Assembly: GCA_020720405.1 (NCBI GenBank)
Contig: DYOS01000013.1
Span: 1-40,926, forward strand
Origin: Caldithrix sp.
GTDB taxonomy: Bacteria > Calditrichota > Calditrichia > Calditrichales > Calditrichaceae
Direction of reading: 5' to 3'
DNA: 40,926 nt
Made by a program: the position numbers and the translations under genes. This document shows positions 28,349-37,170 of this stretch, in pieces (the stretch's first letter is position 1; each line of letters opens with the position of its first letter). The notes under the pieces are model-generated. The model did not search any database, was not told where the DNA came from, and saw nothing but the letters and a program-made list of their open reading frames with translations.

Positions 28349-28933
28349 CTAAAGTTGATTCTGTACATTTTGTACAACCAGGTTGATTACTGCTTTTAGT
28401 GTATTAAATACGCCATCACCTTTTACGGCAACTGCCTCAAAATGGGGTACATTGAAGAAATTCAGCCTTTTCTGCAGCACATCAACAACTTCCGCTCCGG
28501 GCAGATCGCGTTTGTTATACTGAACAGCCCAGGGGAAATTTTCCAGTGAGTGGCCATCCTGTTTAAGATTGCTTTCCAGGTCAAGCAGCGTTTCGATGTT
28601 GGCTTCCATGCGGTGCGGCTGAGAATCAGCAACAAAAATTATTCCGTCAACACCGTTCAGAATTACCTTGCGGCTGGAAGCATAATAAACCTGACCAGGA
28701 ACGGTGTAAAGGTTAAATTTTGGTTTCTTCCCTTTAATACGTCCAACCTCAATTTGCATAAAGTCGAAGAATATGGTCCGGTCTTCTTTCGTTTTCAGCG
28801 ATACGAGATCACCTTTAAGCGATGGATCCAGCTTCGAATGGATGTATTCAAGATTAGTGGTTTTACCACTCATTCCGGGTCCGTAATAGACTATTTTGAG
28901 GTTAATTTCCTGTTGAGCCCAGTTTATAAACAT
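28349..28933 (-). CDS. mglA: MglA-like small Ras-type GTPase
   Basis: A 194-residue cytosolic GTPase of the MglA family, which sets polarity and drives motility machinery in Myxococcus and occurs in many other phyla. P-loop GPGMSGKTT at 18-26, the MglA-type G3 motif TVPGQ at 77-81 in place of DxxG, and G4 NKRD at 140-143 are intact; the family motif VYYASSRKVIL follows G3. It is the last gene of the operon and has GGAGATAAG before its ATG. The gene upstream encodes a roadblock protein, the usual partner and GAP class for MglA. The symbol reflects family membership, not proven function. Confidence 0.93.
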   Translation of the reverse strand: MFINWAQQEINLKIVYYGPGMSGKTTNLEYIHSKLDPSLKGDLVSLKTKEDRTIFFDFMQIEVGRIKGKKPKFNLYTVPGQVYYASSRKVILNGVDGIIFVADSQPHRMEANIETLLDLESNLKQDGHSLENFPWAVQYNKRDLPGAEVVDVLQKRLNFFNVPHFEAVAVKGDGVFNTLKAVINLVVQNVQNQL

Positions 28934-28955
28934 TCTTATCTCCGAACTTTAACTA

Positions 28956-29468
28956 TTATTTAAATGTGTCATCCAGTGCATTGCCAAGCAGAGTACTAAA
29001 ATCAGAATCAATCATTATTTCATCGGTTACACCATCAGAAGAGTCATCTTCCAGTATTGCTGAAAGGTCTTCTATTGCTTTCTTGGTGTAAATCCGGATC
29101 AGCCCCAGGGTTACACTGACATCAAAAACAACGACCAGGAAAAAATTATCCCCAACATTCGAAAGGTAAACATTTCGTTTTTCACCTTCATGGAAGAGCA
29201 GTTTGAATTTTGCTTCCTCCCCGACCAGTTTGGCCATCTCGGAGGTGGCTGCGAAATCTGAGGCGGCCAGGGCAGATAGAACTGTGGTGTTCATATCTTC
29301 GGTGTTGCCGCGCTGACTGATCAGTTGACCGCTCATATCGGCAAATAAAATGGCCGAAGCCTTTGTTTTATTAGCCAGTTCAGTCAATACCTTGGTAATC
29401 GTGTCGTATTGCTTGCCATTCAGTATAACCTGCCGGCTGCCGTCCTTTAGCTTTTTTGTTTGTACCAT
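28956..29468 (-). CDS. Roadblock/LC7-domain protein (MglB-like)
   Basis: A 170-residue protein with a roadblock/LC7 domain at about 20-130 (TKASAILFADMSGQLISQRG, then VLSALAASDFAAT, FLVVVFD and LGLIRIY). The C-terminal ~35 residues are acidic (EDDSSDGVTDE, DALDDTFK) and have no known fold. Roadblock proteins dimerise and bind MglA-type GTPases; being immediately upstream of the GTPase, this is the best candidate for its GAP or effector. Gap to the GTPase gene is 22 bases. Confidence 0.9.
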   Translation of the reverse strand: MVQTKKLKDGSRQVILNGKQYDTITKVLTELANKTKASAILFADMSGQLISQRGNTEDMNTTVLSALAASDFAATSEMAKLVGEEAKFKLLFHEGEKRNVYLSNVGDNFFLVVVFDVSVTLGLIRIYTKKAIEDLSAILEDDSSDGVTDEIMIDSDFSTLLGNALDDTFK

Positions 29469-29485
29469 ATATAAACCTCAGCTAG

Positions 29486-30238
29486 TTAAATTCTCATCGA
29501 TTTCTGTTTTGAAAGGCGATCGAGAGCAATTTTCACACTCTCTCTGAGACGCTCTAAAGCCTGTGCCAGTTTTAAAATTTCATCATTCGTCTTCACCGAA
29601 ACAATCTCATCCAACTTGCCCTGACTGATTTCATCGGCACGATTGGTCAAATAAATGATCGGCCGGATTATCAGATTGGACAGGAAAACAACCACCAGAA
29701 TTCCTACCAGAGTAAAGCTGGCAATTACAACCATCAGAGTAACACTGTTCTCTTTAATAATCTGGTCAATATAATTCTTTTGCATTCCAACCCGGACATA
29801 GCCCAGGTATCCGTCTTCAACAGGAATCCAGATATCATAACAGGAAAGTCCCTGCCCGTTTATTTTGACAATTCCCGGCCGGGCAGCCTGTGCAGTCAAT
29901 GGATCATAAATTCGCCCGGCCAGGCCCTCCGGCAACTGTCCGTTATAGGAATCTGATAGAATCGTTCCATCATCGGCCTGGATAATAATATATTCGACAC
30001 CCTCAAATTTCAAGCCACTGTAAACCAGTTCATGCAGCTTGATCTGGTCACGTTCCTGAATATCACCAATGCCATATTGGGCAATATTTTTACCTATCGT
30101 CCGGCCTCGCCCGATTAACTCATGACCAATTTTATCAGAAAAAATATTGTTGATTATAAAAATCAGAAGAAAGCCAAGCAGCAGATTGCTGAAGACCAGT
30201 ATAAAACCGATTTTCCATTTAATACTGATAAATTTCAA
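29486..30238 (-). CDS. Cache-HAMP membrane sensor without output domain
   Basis: A 250-residue inner-membrane protein: membrane segment about 9-31, a periplasmic single-Cache-like domain (about 32-165; VEYIIIQADDGTILSDS), a second membrane segment about 170-192, and a HAMP linker (IIRPIIYLTNRADEISQGKLDEIV) followed by a short coiled coil. No kinase, methyl-accepting or cyclase domain follows, so it must act through a partner. Its ATG overlaps the previous gene's stop by 4 bases. The position between roadblock genes suggests it passes its signal to the roadblock/GTPase components. Confidence 0.88.
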   Translation of the reverse strand: MKFISIKWKIGFILVFSNLLLGFLLIFIINNIFSDKIGHELIGRGRTIGKNIAQYGIGDIQERDQIKLHELVYSGLKFEGVEYIIIQADDGTILSDSYNGQLPEGLAGRIYDPLTAQAARPGIVKINGQGLSCYDIWIPVEDGYLGYVRVGMQKNYIDQIIKENSVTLMVVIASFTLVGILVVVFLSNLIIRPIIYLTNRADEISQGKLDEIVSVKTNDEILKLAQALERLRESVKIALDRLSKQKSMRI

Positions 30239-30726
30239 TTACTCTCCAGCAGCTTCATATTTTCGAGCATAATTTTCTGAAATTGCAGTTTTTTGCTTTC
30301 ATCCTGAATCTCATCACTGACTTTTTCAATAAACTCAGGTATGCGCAGCAACGGATAGTTATTCTTTTTTAATCCAAGTTCCCAGAGCACATCGTCGATC
30401 AGAAAAGGGGCAACCGGACCAATAATTCTGATCAACTCACTGCGTACTGATTCAAAGAACTTTTCATCCACAAGGCGTTCGACCGGTTTTTCACTGGTTT
30501 TAAGTTCAATCAATCCTTTTTCGAACAAACCATAAAATAAAGTCAGGACTTCATCATCACTCATGGAAAGAATCAAGGCAATCTCGGAGATAGACCGCAT
30601 GCCGTCAATCTGGGTAATGATCGCCCATTCGGAGGAGCGAAGCGTAACTTCAGACGGGTTTTTTTTTGAATTCAGCTGAAAAACTGAATTTATACCCGGA
30701 ATTTGTTCTGTATTCAATCGTTCCAA
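30235..30726 (-). CDS. Winged-helix-like protein, unknown function
   Basis: A 163-residue cytosolic protein. Residues about 25-75 look like the winged-helix segment often found next to DUF4388 (EWAIITQIDGMRSISEIALIL and the following GLIELKT). Residues about 85-160 resemble a small helical domain seen beside roadblock proteins (RSELIRIIGPVAPFLIDDVL). It lacks a clear DNA-binding signature and may be a protein-protein module. The start is TTG without a good binding site; no in-frame ATG lies near the N-terminus. Confidence 0.75.
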   Translation of the reverse strand: MERLNTEQIPGINSVFQLNSKKNPSEVTLRSSEWAIITQIDGMRSISEIALILSMSDDEVLTLFYGLFEKGLIELKTSEKPVERLVDEKFFESVRSELIRIIGPVAPFLIDDVLWELGLKKNNYPLLRIPEFIEKVSDEIQDESKKLQFQKIMLENMKLLESN

Positions 30727-30756
30727 TTGTATTTTAATCGTTTTTTAAGGATGATT

Positions 30757-31200
30757 CTAATTTATTTTCGAATATATCTCGGTTTCTTTTGCTTCAAGTT
30801 TATCTCTATTCAGAAACAGAGTCCGGTCACCGGCTTCATCCCGGACCAGCTTATAGAATTTTTTATCTTCCAGCAGACGGGCATACGTCACATTCAGCGT
30901 GATGCGCAGCAGCGGAAGAATCTGTCTTGAACTGCAAACGGTAACCAATATAAAATTTTGCGAAACCTTGCAGATGATCACCTGCTTTTGCCAGAAGAGT
31001 TCAAGTTCAGACAGGCTGTGGCTGAATTTATGAAAAACGGCTGCACTTTTCATAATGCGCACGGAAAGGTCTTCCAGTCTTTGATTTTTTTTCAGGTTTC
31101 CGGCCAGGGAGATAACACTGCCCCGATTGGAAATTATAAAGGCACCCTGCACAGCGTCCAGTTGCGTAATATCGTCCAGCCATTCATTTTTCATCGACAT
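30757..31200 (-). CDS. Roadblock/LC7-like protein
   Basis: A 147-residue protein resembling roadblock/LC7: LDAVQGAFIISNRGSVISLAG at the N-terminus (beta1-beta2), a helix around residue 45-60, then KQVIICKVSQNFILVTVCS (beta-strands). The match is more distant than the copy beside the GTPase. It starts 2 bases after the DUF4388 gene and is thus translationally linked to it. Confidence 0.75.
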   Translation of the reverse strand: MSMKNEWLDDITQLDAVQGAFIISNRGSVISLAGNLKKNQRLEDLSVRIMKSAAVFHKFSHSLSELELFWQKQVIICKVSQNFILVTVCSSRQILPLLRITLNVTYARLLEDKKFYKLVRDEAGDRTLFLNRDKLEAKETEIYSKIN

Positions 31201-31202
31201 GC

Positions 31203-31844
31203 CTACCTTAATGCCTGGCGGATAAATGGTAAAATGACTTCCGTTTTCGTTTTGCTTTCCAGTTCTATGACCACTAAAAATTTATTAAAGGCACAAAGCG
31301 CAAATTTATTAAACCCGCCGCTAAAGGTGACAATCTCCGGCGTCTCAAGCTGAAGAAGTTCGCCAATCTTTTGCGTTTCATAATTCAGCAACAGGTAAAA
31401 GTATTCAGAGAAGGATTTATCCTGGCTGCTGCTGGCAATAATTTCATCAGCTTCATTGATGATCTTCGCCTTTATCACTCCTTTTATGGTCAACAATCGT
31501 TCAAACAGGTGATCATAACGCCGGGATGGATCAGCCTCTCCGTCGTCCATTTTATGCAGACCTTCCAGCAAAAGTGAATTCCAGCTCAGTTTTATGGTTT
31601 GGGCCGGCGCCCGGATACCGCTTTCCACCTTAAATTTTCCCGAGTACAGCTGAAGCATGCGGTAAACGGCCTCTTCCCCGATCTGCGGGTCGTATTCGGC
31701 ATGAACCACCTGGCCATTCTCAAAATAGACAAAACCATACCGTCCATCGGTTTCAATGGTTAATTTGGCGGTGTTTTTCTCCATGCAGTTAAGCTGAATC
31801 AGGCTGGGCAGTTTCAGATCCTTAAGATCGCCGACCAGTGCCAT
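31203..31844 (-). CDS. DUF4388-roadblock fusion protein
   Basis: A 213-residue two-domain protein. Residues about 1-100 are a DUF4388 (PATAN-type) domain, with MALVGDLKDLKLPSLIQL and YGFVYFENGQVVHAEY motifs; residues about 110-213 look like a divergent roadblock domain (LLTIKGVIKAKIINEADEII and KFALCAFNKFLVVIELE). PATAN domains occur in response regulators linked to motility and twitching. It begins 1 base after the receiver gene. Confidence 0.85.
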   Translation of the reverse strand: MALVGDLKDLKLPSLIQLNCMEKNTAKLTIETDGRYGFVYFENGQVVHAEYDPQIGEEAVYRMLQLYSGKFKVESGIRAPAQTIKLSWNSLLLEGLHKMDDGEADPSRRYDHLFERLLTIKGVIKAKIINEADEIIASSSQDKSFSEYFYLLLNYETQKIGELLQLETPEIVTFSGGFNKFALCAFNKFLVVIELESKTKTEVILPFIRQALR

Positions 31845-31845
31845 A

Positions 31846-32211
31846 TCAGTTTAATAACCTCATCACAAGCTCCCTCATTTCCTTTATCTCGAAAGGTTTT
31901 TCAATATAATATTCAGCGCCAAGTTGAAGAGCTTCATCCTGTTTATCGCTTGTACCATAGGCGGTCATAATTACAAATTTGATCTGCGGATATTGCTTTT
32001 TCACCTGTTTCAATAATTCCAGACCGCTGATTCCGGGCATAAAAATATCGGTTATAACCAGATCAAACTGCTTTTCCCGGATGCGCTGCAAGGCTTCTTC
32101 ACCACTGTTGGCGGTGATTATTTCGTAATCATTCCGGGAGATGATAAAGCTCTGGTACAAGCTGAAGGTCAGCGTTTCTTCATCATCGACAATCAGCAAC
32201 CGCTTGGCCAT
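31846..32211 (-). CDS. Stand-alone response regulator receiver (CheY-like)
   Basis: A 121-residue single receiver domain with all key positions: DDE at about 9-11, phospho-acceptor Asp in LVITDIFMPG, Thr in VIMTAYG and Lys in YIEKPF. It has no output domain. It follows the histidine kinase by 11 bases and is its likely phosphorylation target. Confidence 0.96.
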   Translation of the reverse strand: MAKRLLIVDDEETLTFSLYQSFIISRNDYEIITANSGEEALQRIREKQFDLVITDIFMPGISGLELLKQVKKQYPQIKFVIMTAYGTSDKQDEALQLGAEYYIEKPFEIKEMRELVMRLLN

Positions 32212-32222
32212 AACGCGCCTCT

Positions 32223-33464
32223 CTAATTTTCATGAACGGGAAGAAATATGGTAAACTCGGTTCCCTTTGTTTCTTCCGATGCAACTTCAATTCTGCCGCC
32301 ATTTTCATTGATCAGGCGGGAGGAAATCGATAACCCAAGCCCGACGCCTTCCGGCTTTGATGTGAAAAACGGATTAAATATCTTCTCCAGGTTTTCTTTG
32401 CGTATCCCGTGGCCGTCATCCCTGATTTTGACAAACACGGCGGCCTGCACGGGTTTGTTTTCATCCAGCCGAACTGCCTCTTCATAACCCGTACCGACCA
32501 GGATGCTCCCGCCCTTGGGCCCGATGGCATCGATGGCATTCAGGAACAGGTTCAGAATCACCTGTTCAAGCTGTCCCTCATCAACAAAAACCTGAGGTGT
32601 GAAATCGGCAAAAGTTTTATTGAACTGTATATTTTTCTTTTTCAGGCGGTTGACTAACAGCAGATAGACGCCATCGATCAGCAATTCGATATTAACCAGC
32701 TTTTGTTTGGGTTTATTTGGTTTGGCAAAGTTGAAAAATCGCTTTAGAAGTTCATTACTGCGGTCAATTTCCTTGACAATGCGGGAAACCAGTTGACTGC
32801 GGAAATCGGCGGGACTAAAACTTTCTTCCAGCACCTGGGCGGACACTTTGATGCCGGCCAGAGGATTGCGGATTTCATGGGCAATCCCGGCCGATAGCTC
32901 ACCCAGTGTAGCCAGCCGGTCCATGCGTTCGATCTGGGTTCGTAAATTCATCAGGTAGCGCAGATTTCTGAAAATAATAATATAGCCGTCGCCAGGGGTC
33001 TTTCCCGGAAGCTGGACAATGCTGGTGCTGAAACCAACCGGCACCGGTTTACCTTTCCCGGAAAGAAAATGGGTTTCTTTGCTTTCAAATTGTTTTTTTT
33101 CTTTGATCAGCTCCTGGGTTGTTTCGGCACCCTCATCCGGACTGGCAAAAAATTTCCGGAACGGCTGATTGTTCAGCTCGGTATTTTTCAGATCCAGAAT
33201 TTCGCAGGCCGCCTTATTAGCAAAAGTGATCATCCCGTTGTTATCGAGAATCAATAAACCACTGCTGATATTCTGAACGATATTACGGTGGAAATTAAAG
33301 ACGTCCTGCAGTTCCTGATAGCGTCCAAGCAAAAGATTATATTTGAAACGCAGCTCACTCAGTTCTCTGACCTCATCCGGGGGCTTCGGGGCAGCAATGG
33401 GAGCAGTAAACATTTTATTTATGCGGGCTGCGGTTTCCCGTTTGCTTTCGAATTGTTTGCTCAT
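32223..33464 (-). CDS. PAS-domain histidine kinase
   Basis: A 413-residue soluble kinase (434 if the TTG at 33527 is used). After a disordered N-terminus and a coiled coil, a PAS domain follows (about 85-190; SSGLLILDNNGMITFANKA), then the HisKA H-box LGELSAGIAHEIRNPLAG and the HATPase N-, G1- and G2-like boxes (LNLFLNAIDAI, DDGHGI, GVGLGLSISSRLI). No membrane segment is visible, so the signal is cytoplasmic. It starts shortly after priA and is followed by its probable cognate receiver. Confidence 0.93.
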   Translation of the reverse strand: MSKQFESKRETAARINKMFTAPIAAPKPPDEVRELSELRFKYNLLLGRYQELQDVFNFHRNIVQNISSGLLILDNNGMITFANKAACEILDLKNTELNNQPFRKFFASPDEGAETTQELIKEKKQFESKETHFLSGKGKPVPVGFSTSIVQLPGKTPGDGYIIIFRNLRYLMNLRTQIERMDRLATLGELSAGIAHEIRNPLAGIKVSAQVLEESFSPADFRSQLVSRIVKEIDRSNELLKRFFNFAKPNKPKQKLVNIELLIDGVYLLLVNRLKKKNIQFNKTFADFTPQVFVDEGQLEQVILNLFLNAIDAIGPKGGSILVGTGYEEAVRLDENKPVQAAVFVKIRDDGHGIRKENLEKIFNPFFTSKPEGVGLGLSISSRLINENGGRIEVASEETKGTEFTIFLPVHEN

Positions 33465-33541
33465 GAATGGTTTCTGCTGGTTTTCATAGAATTGGGCGAG
33501 TTTAAAAATTCTGGTCTGGGATAGCAAATCTGAATAAATAC

Positions 33542-35989
33542 TTAATTTAGGCTCAGCGGATCGACATCAATATTAACCTGGAAATCTCTGGAGAAGGGTT
33601 CGCTGCTCAGATCAACAGCCTCGCCTAAAGCCTTCCGGGTCAGCCGCCCGGCCGGGTCTTTAGACGGATCAATTTTTATATAGAATTGCCAGAAATAGCG
33701 ATTTTTTAATTTCGGCCAGATGGCCGGGGAAGGCCCGCTTATTTCAGCGACCGGGCCGGCACGCAGTACAAAATTTCGTTTGATGGTCCGGATCAGGCTG
33801 ATCACCTGAGGATGATCTTTGCCATTGACCTCGACCCGGATGATCCTGGTAAATGGTGGAAAGGCATATTTCTGGCGGACGGCCAGCTCTCGCCTCACAA
33901 AAAGCAGATAATCATGACGGCTGACTGCATCGAGCACAAAATGCCCGGGCCAATAGGTCTGAACGATGACCCGGCCGTTTAATTCGCCGCGCCCGGCCCG
34001 CCCGGCAAGCTGGGTCAACAACTGGAATACCCGTTCAAAGGCGCGGATATCGGGAACCGCCAGACCTATATCAGCCGATATTACTCCGGCCAGGGTAACC
34101 AGCGGGAAATCCAGACCTTTGGCAATCATTTGTGTACCAATCAGAACATCAGCCTGATGGTTGCGGAAGGCGGTCAGCAGACGGTCGTGACTGTTTTTCT
34201 GGCGGGTTGTATCCTGATCCAGCCGGATAATCCGCACAGCGGGCAGAAACTCGGCCAGAGCCTGTTCAATGCGCTGCGTACCCACACCCTTCTGTTCAAT
34301 CTGTGTCCCGCCGCAATAGGCACAATCTGTAGTCTTTTGTATTTGGTAATTACAGTGGTGGCAATGCAGGTGCTGATCGTGTTTATGGTAGGTCAGACTG
34401 ATATCGCAGTTTGGACAAACCGGGATGTAACCACAGCGGCTGCACTGCAGAAACGAAGCAAAGCCCCGTCTGTTTTGCAGAAGAATAACCTGTTCGCCGC
34501 GGGCAACCGTTTCCTCTACAGCGCCGGCCAGATATTTGGAAAAGACATGACCCTCGGCGGTGCCGAGCCGGCTGGTGGCCCGCATATCGACCAGTTCAAC
34601 CGGCGGCAGGCTACGCTGATTGATCCGGTTTTCCAGAAACAGATAATGATATTTTCCGGTCTGGCTGTGGTGATAGGACTCCATTGAAGGGGTGGCGGAT
34701 CCCAGAATGACCAGGGCATTATTTGCTTTGCCCCAGTACAGGGCAACATCACGGGCATGGTAACGGGGCTGACTGTCGGATTGTTTGTAAGAGGCATCAT
34801 GCTCCTCATCAACCACAATCAGACCTGGGTTTGCCAGCGGGGCAAATAGTGCTGACCGCGGCCCGATGGCAATCCGGGCGCTGCCGTTAAAGCAGGCCAT
34901 CCAGGCATCGTATCGCTCACCAAGGGACATCTGACTATGAAAGATGGCGATTTTCTCCCGGAACGCATTTCTGAAGCGGTTCACCGTTTGCGGTGTCAGG
35001 GCAATTTCCGGTACCAGGATCAGGCCATCCCGCCCGCTTTCCAGCACCTGTTTTAAGATTTCAATGTAAACCCGGGTTTTTCCACTCCCGGTCACACCAT
35101 GCAGCAAGGCCGATTTGAATTGTTTTTCCCGGTACAGCCGGAGCAAATCGGCGGTAATCACTTTCTGATCAGCGGTCAGTTCAGGCAAAGCACTCTCATC
35201 AACCGGTTGTTCAAAACCAGGCTGGCGTTCAACCTGGGATAAATCGATGCGGCAGACACCCCAACCAGCCATTTTCTGCAGGGTGGCTGAGGCCATCCTG
35301 CTTTTCTGCAGAAAAACCGTTTTGGCCAGAGTCAGGCCGCGGTGTTCCTTTAAAAAATCAGCCACTTCCGGCCGCCGCTTCAAATAGGCCGCCAGTTCGG
35401 GGCGGAATTCTTCAGGACAATTCGCCTCGGCCAGGATGGTTACTGCCTGGCGCATCAGCGGACGGGTATCGGGGCCGCTGCGCTCTCTTTCAATTTCAAG
35501 AATGGACAGGCTGACCAGGCGGTTTAACTGCTGATGAAAGGATGAATGACCGTATTTCTTATGATAATATTCTTTTTTCTGTCCCGGGATTTCAACCACC
35601 AAGCGCAACAGATCTTTCTGCCGCGCGGTAAGGTCATCGGGAAACAGGTCGGTTTTTAAGTGAATCAGATCATTAAACTGATCATTAATTCCTTTGGGCA
35701 GGAAAAACGGCAATACCTGGCCAAGCGGCGTCATATAATAATCAGAAATCCAGCGGGCGAGCTGGAAAAATGAGGGTCGGATTAAGGGCTCAACATCGAC
35801 AATATCGATCACCGGGCGGATGCCGGGATAATCGCTCTCAACATTGGTTGAAGTGATAATGCCGGTTAATATTTTTTTCCCGAAGGGCGCCACAACCCGC
35901 ATTCCGGGCTGCAGAAACCCGGCGCTGTCATCGGCTAAATAGGTAAAAGACTGGTACAAAGGCAGGTTAAAAGCGATATCGAGGAGCAT
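33542..35989 (-). CDS. priA: Primosomal protein N' (replication restart helicase PriA)
   Basis: An 815-residue superfamily 2 DNA helicase that restarts collapsed forks. Walker A in GVTGSGKTRVYIEIL, Walker B DEEH, the eight-cysteine zinc module (CSRCGYIPVCPNC ... CHHCNYQ ... CAYCGG) and helicase motifs V-VI (GTQMIAKGLDFP, QLAGRAGR) are all visible. The N-terminal 3'BD begins at LLDIAFNLPLYQSF. The ATG at 35989 is preferred over the longer frame to 36022. It is separated from rplI by a strong hairpin and stands just before the signalling operon. Confidence 0.97.
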   Translation of the reverse strand: MLLDIAFNLPLYQSFTYLADDSAGFLQPGMRVVAPFGKKILTGIITSTNVESDYPGIRPVIDIVDVEPLIRPSFFQLARWISDYYMTPLGQVLPFFLPKGINDQFNDLIHLKTDLFPDDLTARQKDLLRLVVEIPGQKKEYYHKKYGHSSFHQQLNRLVSLSILEIERERSGPDTRPLMRQAVTILAEANCPEEFRPELAAYLKRRPEVADFLKEHRGLTLAKTVFLQKSRMASATLQKMAGWGVCRIDLSQVERQPGFEQPVDESALPELTADQKVITADLLRLYREKQFKSALLHGVTGSGKTRVYIEILKQVLESGRDGLILVPEIALTPQTVNRFRNAFREKIAIFHSQMSLGERYDAWMACFNGSARIAIGPRSALFAPLANPGLIVVDEEHDASYKQSDSQPRYHARDVALYWGKANNALVILGSATPSMESYHHSQTGKYHYLFLENRINQRSLPPVELVDMRATSRLGTAEGHVFSKYLAGAVEETVARGEQVILLQNRRGFASFLQCSRCGYIPVCPNCDISLTYHKHDQHLHCHHCNYQIQKTTDCAYCGGTQIEQKGVGTQRIEQALAEFLPAVRIIRLDQDTTRQKNSHDRLLTAFRNHQADVLIGTQMIAKGLDFPLVTLAGVISADIGLAVPDIRAFERVFQLLTQLAGRAGRGELNGRVIVQTYWPGHFVLDAVSRHDYLLFVRRELAVRQKYAFPPFTRIIRVEVNGKDHPQVISLIRTIKRNFVLRAGPVAEISGPSPAIWPKLKNRYFWQFYIKIDPSKDPAGRLTRKALGEAVDLSSEPFSRDFQVNIDVDPLSLN

Positions 35990-36009
35990 GCTTTTTCCCG
36001 GAGTAAATA

Positions 36010-36039
36010 AACAACCCGGCAAATCACTGCCGGGTTGTT
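36010..36039 (-). terminator. Hairpin terminator after rplI
   Basis: Perfect 12-base inverted repeat on the minus strand (36028-36039 and 36010-36021, 6-base loop) beginning 17 bases after the rplI stop. The stem end and a few bases past it are T-rich but not a long pure run, so termination strength is uncertain. It separates the ribosomal-protein operon from priA. Confidence 0.75.
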
Positions 36040-36055
36040 CGGAGAAAGTTGATGG

Positions 36056-36499
36056 TTACTCTTTAACCACCCAAACTTTGACGCTGGTCTCAACCTCGGG
36101 ATGAAGTTTTACCGGCACCGAATAAATGCCAAGAGATTTGATAGGTTCATCCAGCAGAATTTTTCTCTTATCGACCTGGATGCCCTGGTTGGCCAGTTCA
36201 TCCGCAATATTCTGAGAGGTAACCGAACCAAACAGCCTGTCTTCTTCGCCAACCTGGACCGAGATGGTACAGGAAATATTTTCCATAGCTTTAGCGAATT
36301 CTTCGGCTTTTTTCTTTTCCCGGCGAATCTGCAGTGTGGCCTGTTTCTGCTCGTTCTCATATCTTTTCAGAAAATCCGGAGTTGCCGGAAAGGCAATGCC
36401 CCGCGGTATCAGAAAATTACGGGCAAATCCATCCTTCACTTTTAATACCTTACCGGCTTCACCCAGATTCTCATAATCTTTTCTTAAAATAATTTCCAT
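36056..36499 (-). CDS. rplI: 50S ribosomal protein L9
   Basis: A 147-residue L9: N-terminal domain with EIILRKDYENLGEAGKVLKVK and the FARNFLIPRGIA RNA-binding segment, central long helix (about 42-75), and C-terminal domain with RLFGSVTSQNIADEL-type motif. Good binding site AGAGGATT. Third gene of rpsF-rpsR-rplI; ssb, often found between rpsF and rpsR, is absent. Confidence 0.98.
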   Translation of the reverse strand: MEIILRKDYENLGEAGKVLKVKDGFARNFLIPRGIAFPATPDFLKRYENEQKQATLQIRREKKKAEEFAKAMENISCTISVQVGEEDRLFGSVTSQNIADELANQGIQVDKRKILLDEPIKSLGIYSVPVKLHPEVETSVKVWVVKE

Positions 36500-36515
36500 G
36501 ATTATAATCCTCTGT

Positions 36516-36743
36516 TTAGCGTGAAAAATCGGTTACAAATGGCAGAATCGCCAAATGCCTGGCTTTTTTAATGGCATTTGACAACTGGCGCTGATGTTTG
36601 GCGCAGGTACCGGTAGTGTGTTTTGGCAATATTTTACCTTGCTCGGTCATAAAACGGCGCAGCATACGGTCATCTTTGAAATCAATAAAGTCTATATTCT
36701 GTTCGCAGAACTGACAAACCCTCTTTTTTCTTATCTTTATCAT
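36516..36743 (-). CDS. rpsR: 30S ribosomal protein S18
   Basis: A 75-residue S18 ending with ARHLAILPFVTDFSR. It is the zinc-binding (C+) form: cysteines in VCQFCEQ and GTCAKHQ. S18 pairs with S6, encoded 2 bases upstream. AGGAG lies just before the ATG. Confidence 0.98.
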   Translation of the reverse strand: MIKIRKKRVCQFCEQNIDFIDFKDDRMLRRFMTEQGKILPKHTTGTCAKHQRQLSNAIKKARHLAILPFVTDFSR

Positions 36744-36745
36744 GG

Positions 36746-37159
36746 CTACTCCTGACTTTCCTGGGTTACCGCATTTGTTTCAGGTTTCAGGGCAACCACC
36801 GCTTCCGCTGCGGGAACGGCTGCGGCCGGAGCTTTGGCCTGCTCAGCGGCATTCTGCATGGCGCGAATTTTATACTTATCGAAACGATAGGTCAAATAGC
36901 GCAAAACATTGTCGCTGTAATTGTAGTCGCTTTCCAATACATGCGGGATATTTCCATCACCTTCAAATTCAATCGAGATATAGAAACCATATTGTTTCTT
37001 CTCAATTTCATAAGCCAGGCGTTTCTTACCCCATTTGTCGATCTTGCGGATTACACCGCCGCGCTCCTGGATGATTACTGACAACCGGTCAACAACATTG
37101 TCGATGTCTTTCGGTGTCAGCAGGCTGTCCAGAATCACGATTGATTCATAAATGGCCAT
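36746..37159 (-). CDS. rpsF: 30S ribosomal protein S6
   Basis: S6 of 137 residues: ferredoxin-like core ([18 protein letters not shown] at the start, [19 protein letters not shown] in the middle), then a ~35-residue Ala/Pro/Glu-rich tail (about 105-137) longer than in most S6 proteins. The binding site AAAGGAGG is very strong. A hairpin in the 59-base leader after hppA is a candidate autoregulatory element. Confidence 0.97.
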   Translation of the reverse strand: MAIYESIVILDSLLTPKDIDNVVDRLSVIIQERGGVIRKIDKWGKKRLAYEIEKKQYGFYISIEFEGDGNIPHVLESDYNYSDNVLRYLTYRFDKYKIRAMQNAAEQAKAPAAAVPAAEAVVALKPETNAVTQESQE

Positions 37160-37170
37160 AAAGCCTCCTT

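Noticed and set aside
34130-34687. 185-codon plus-strand ORF inside priA
   Set aside because: Antisense of the zinc module and helicase motifs of PriA.
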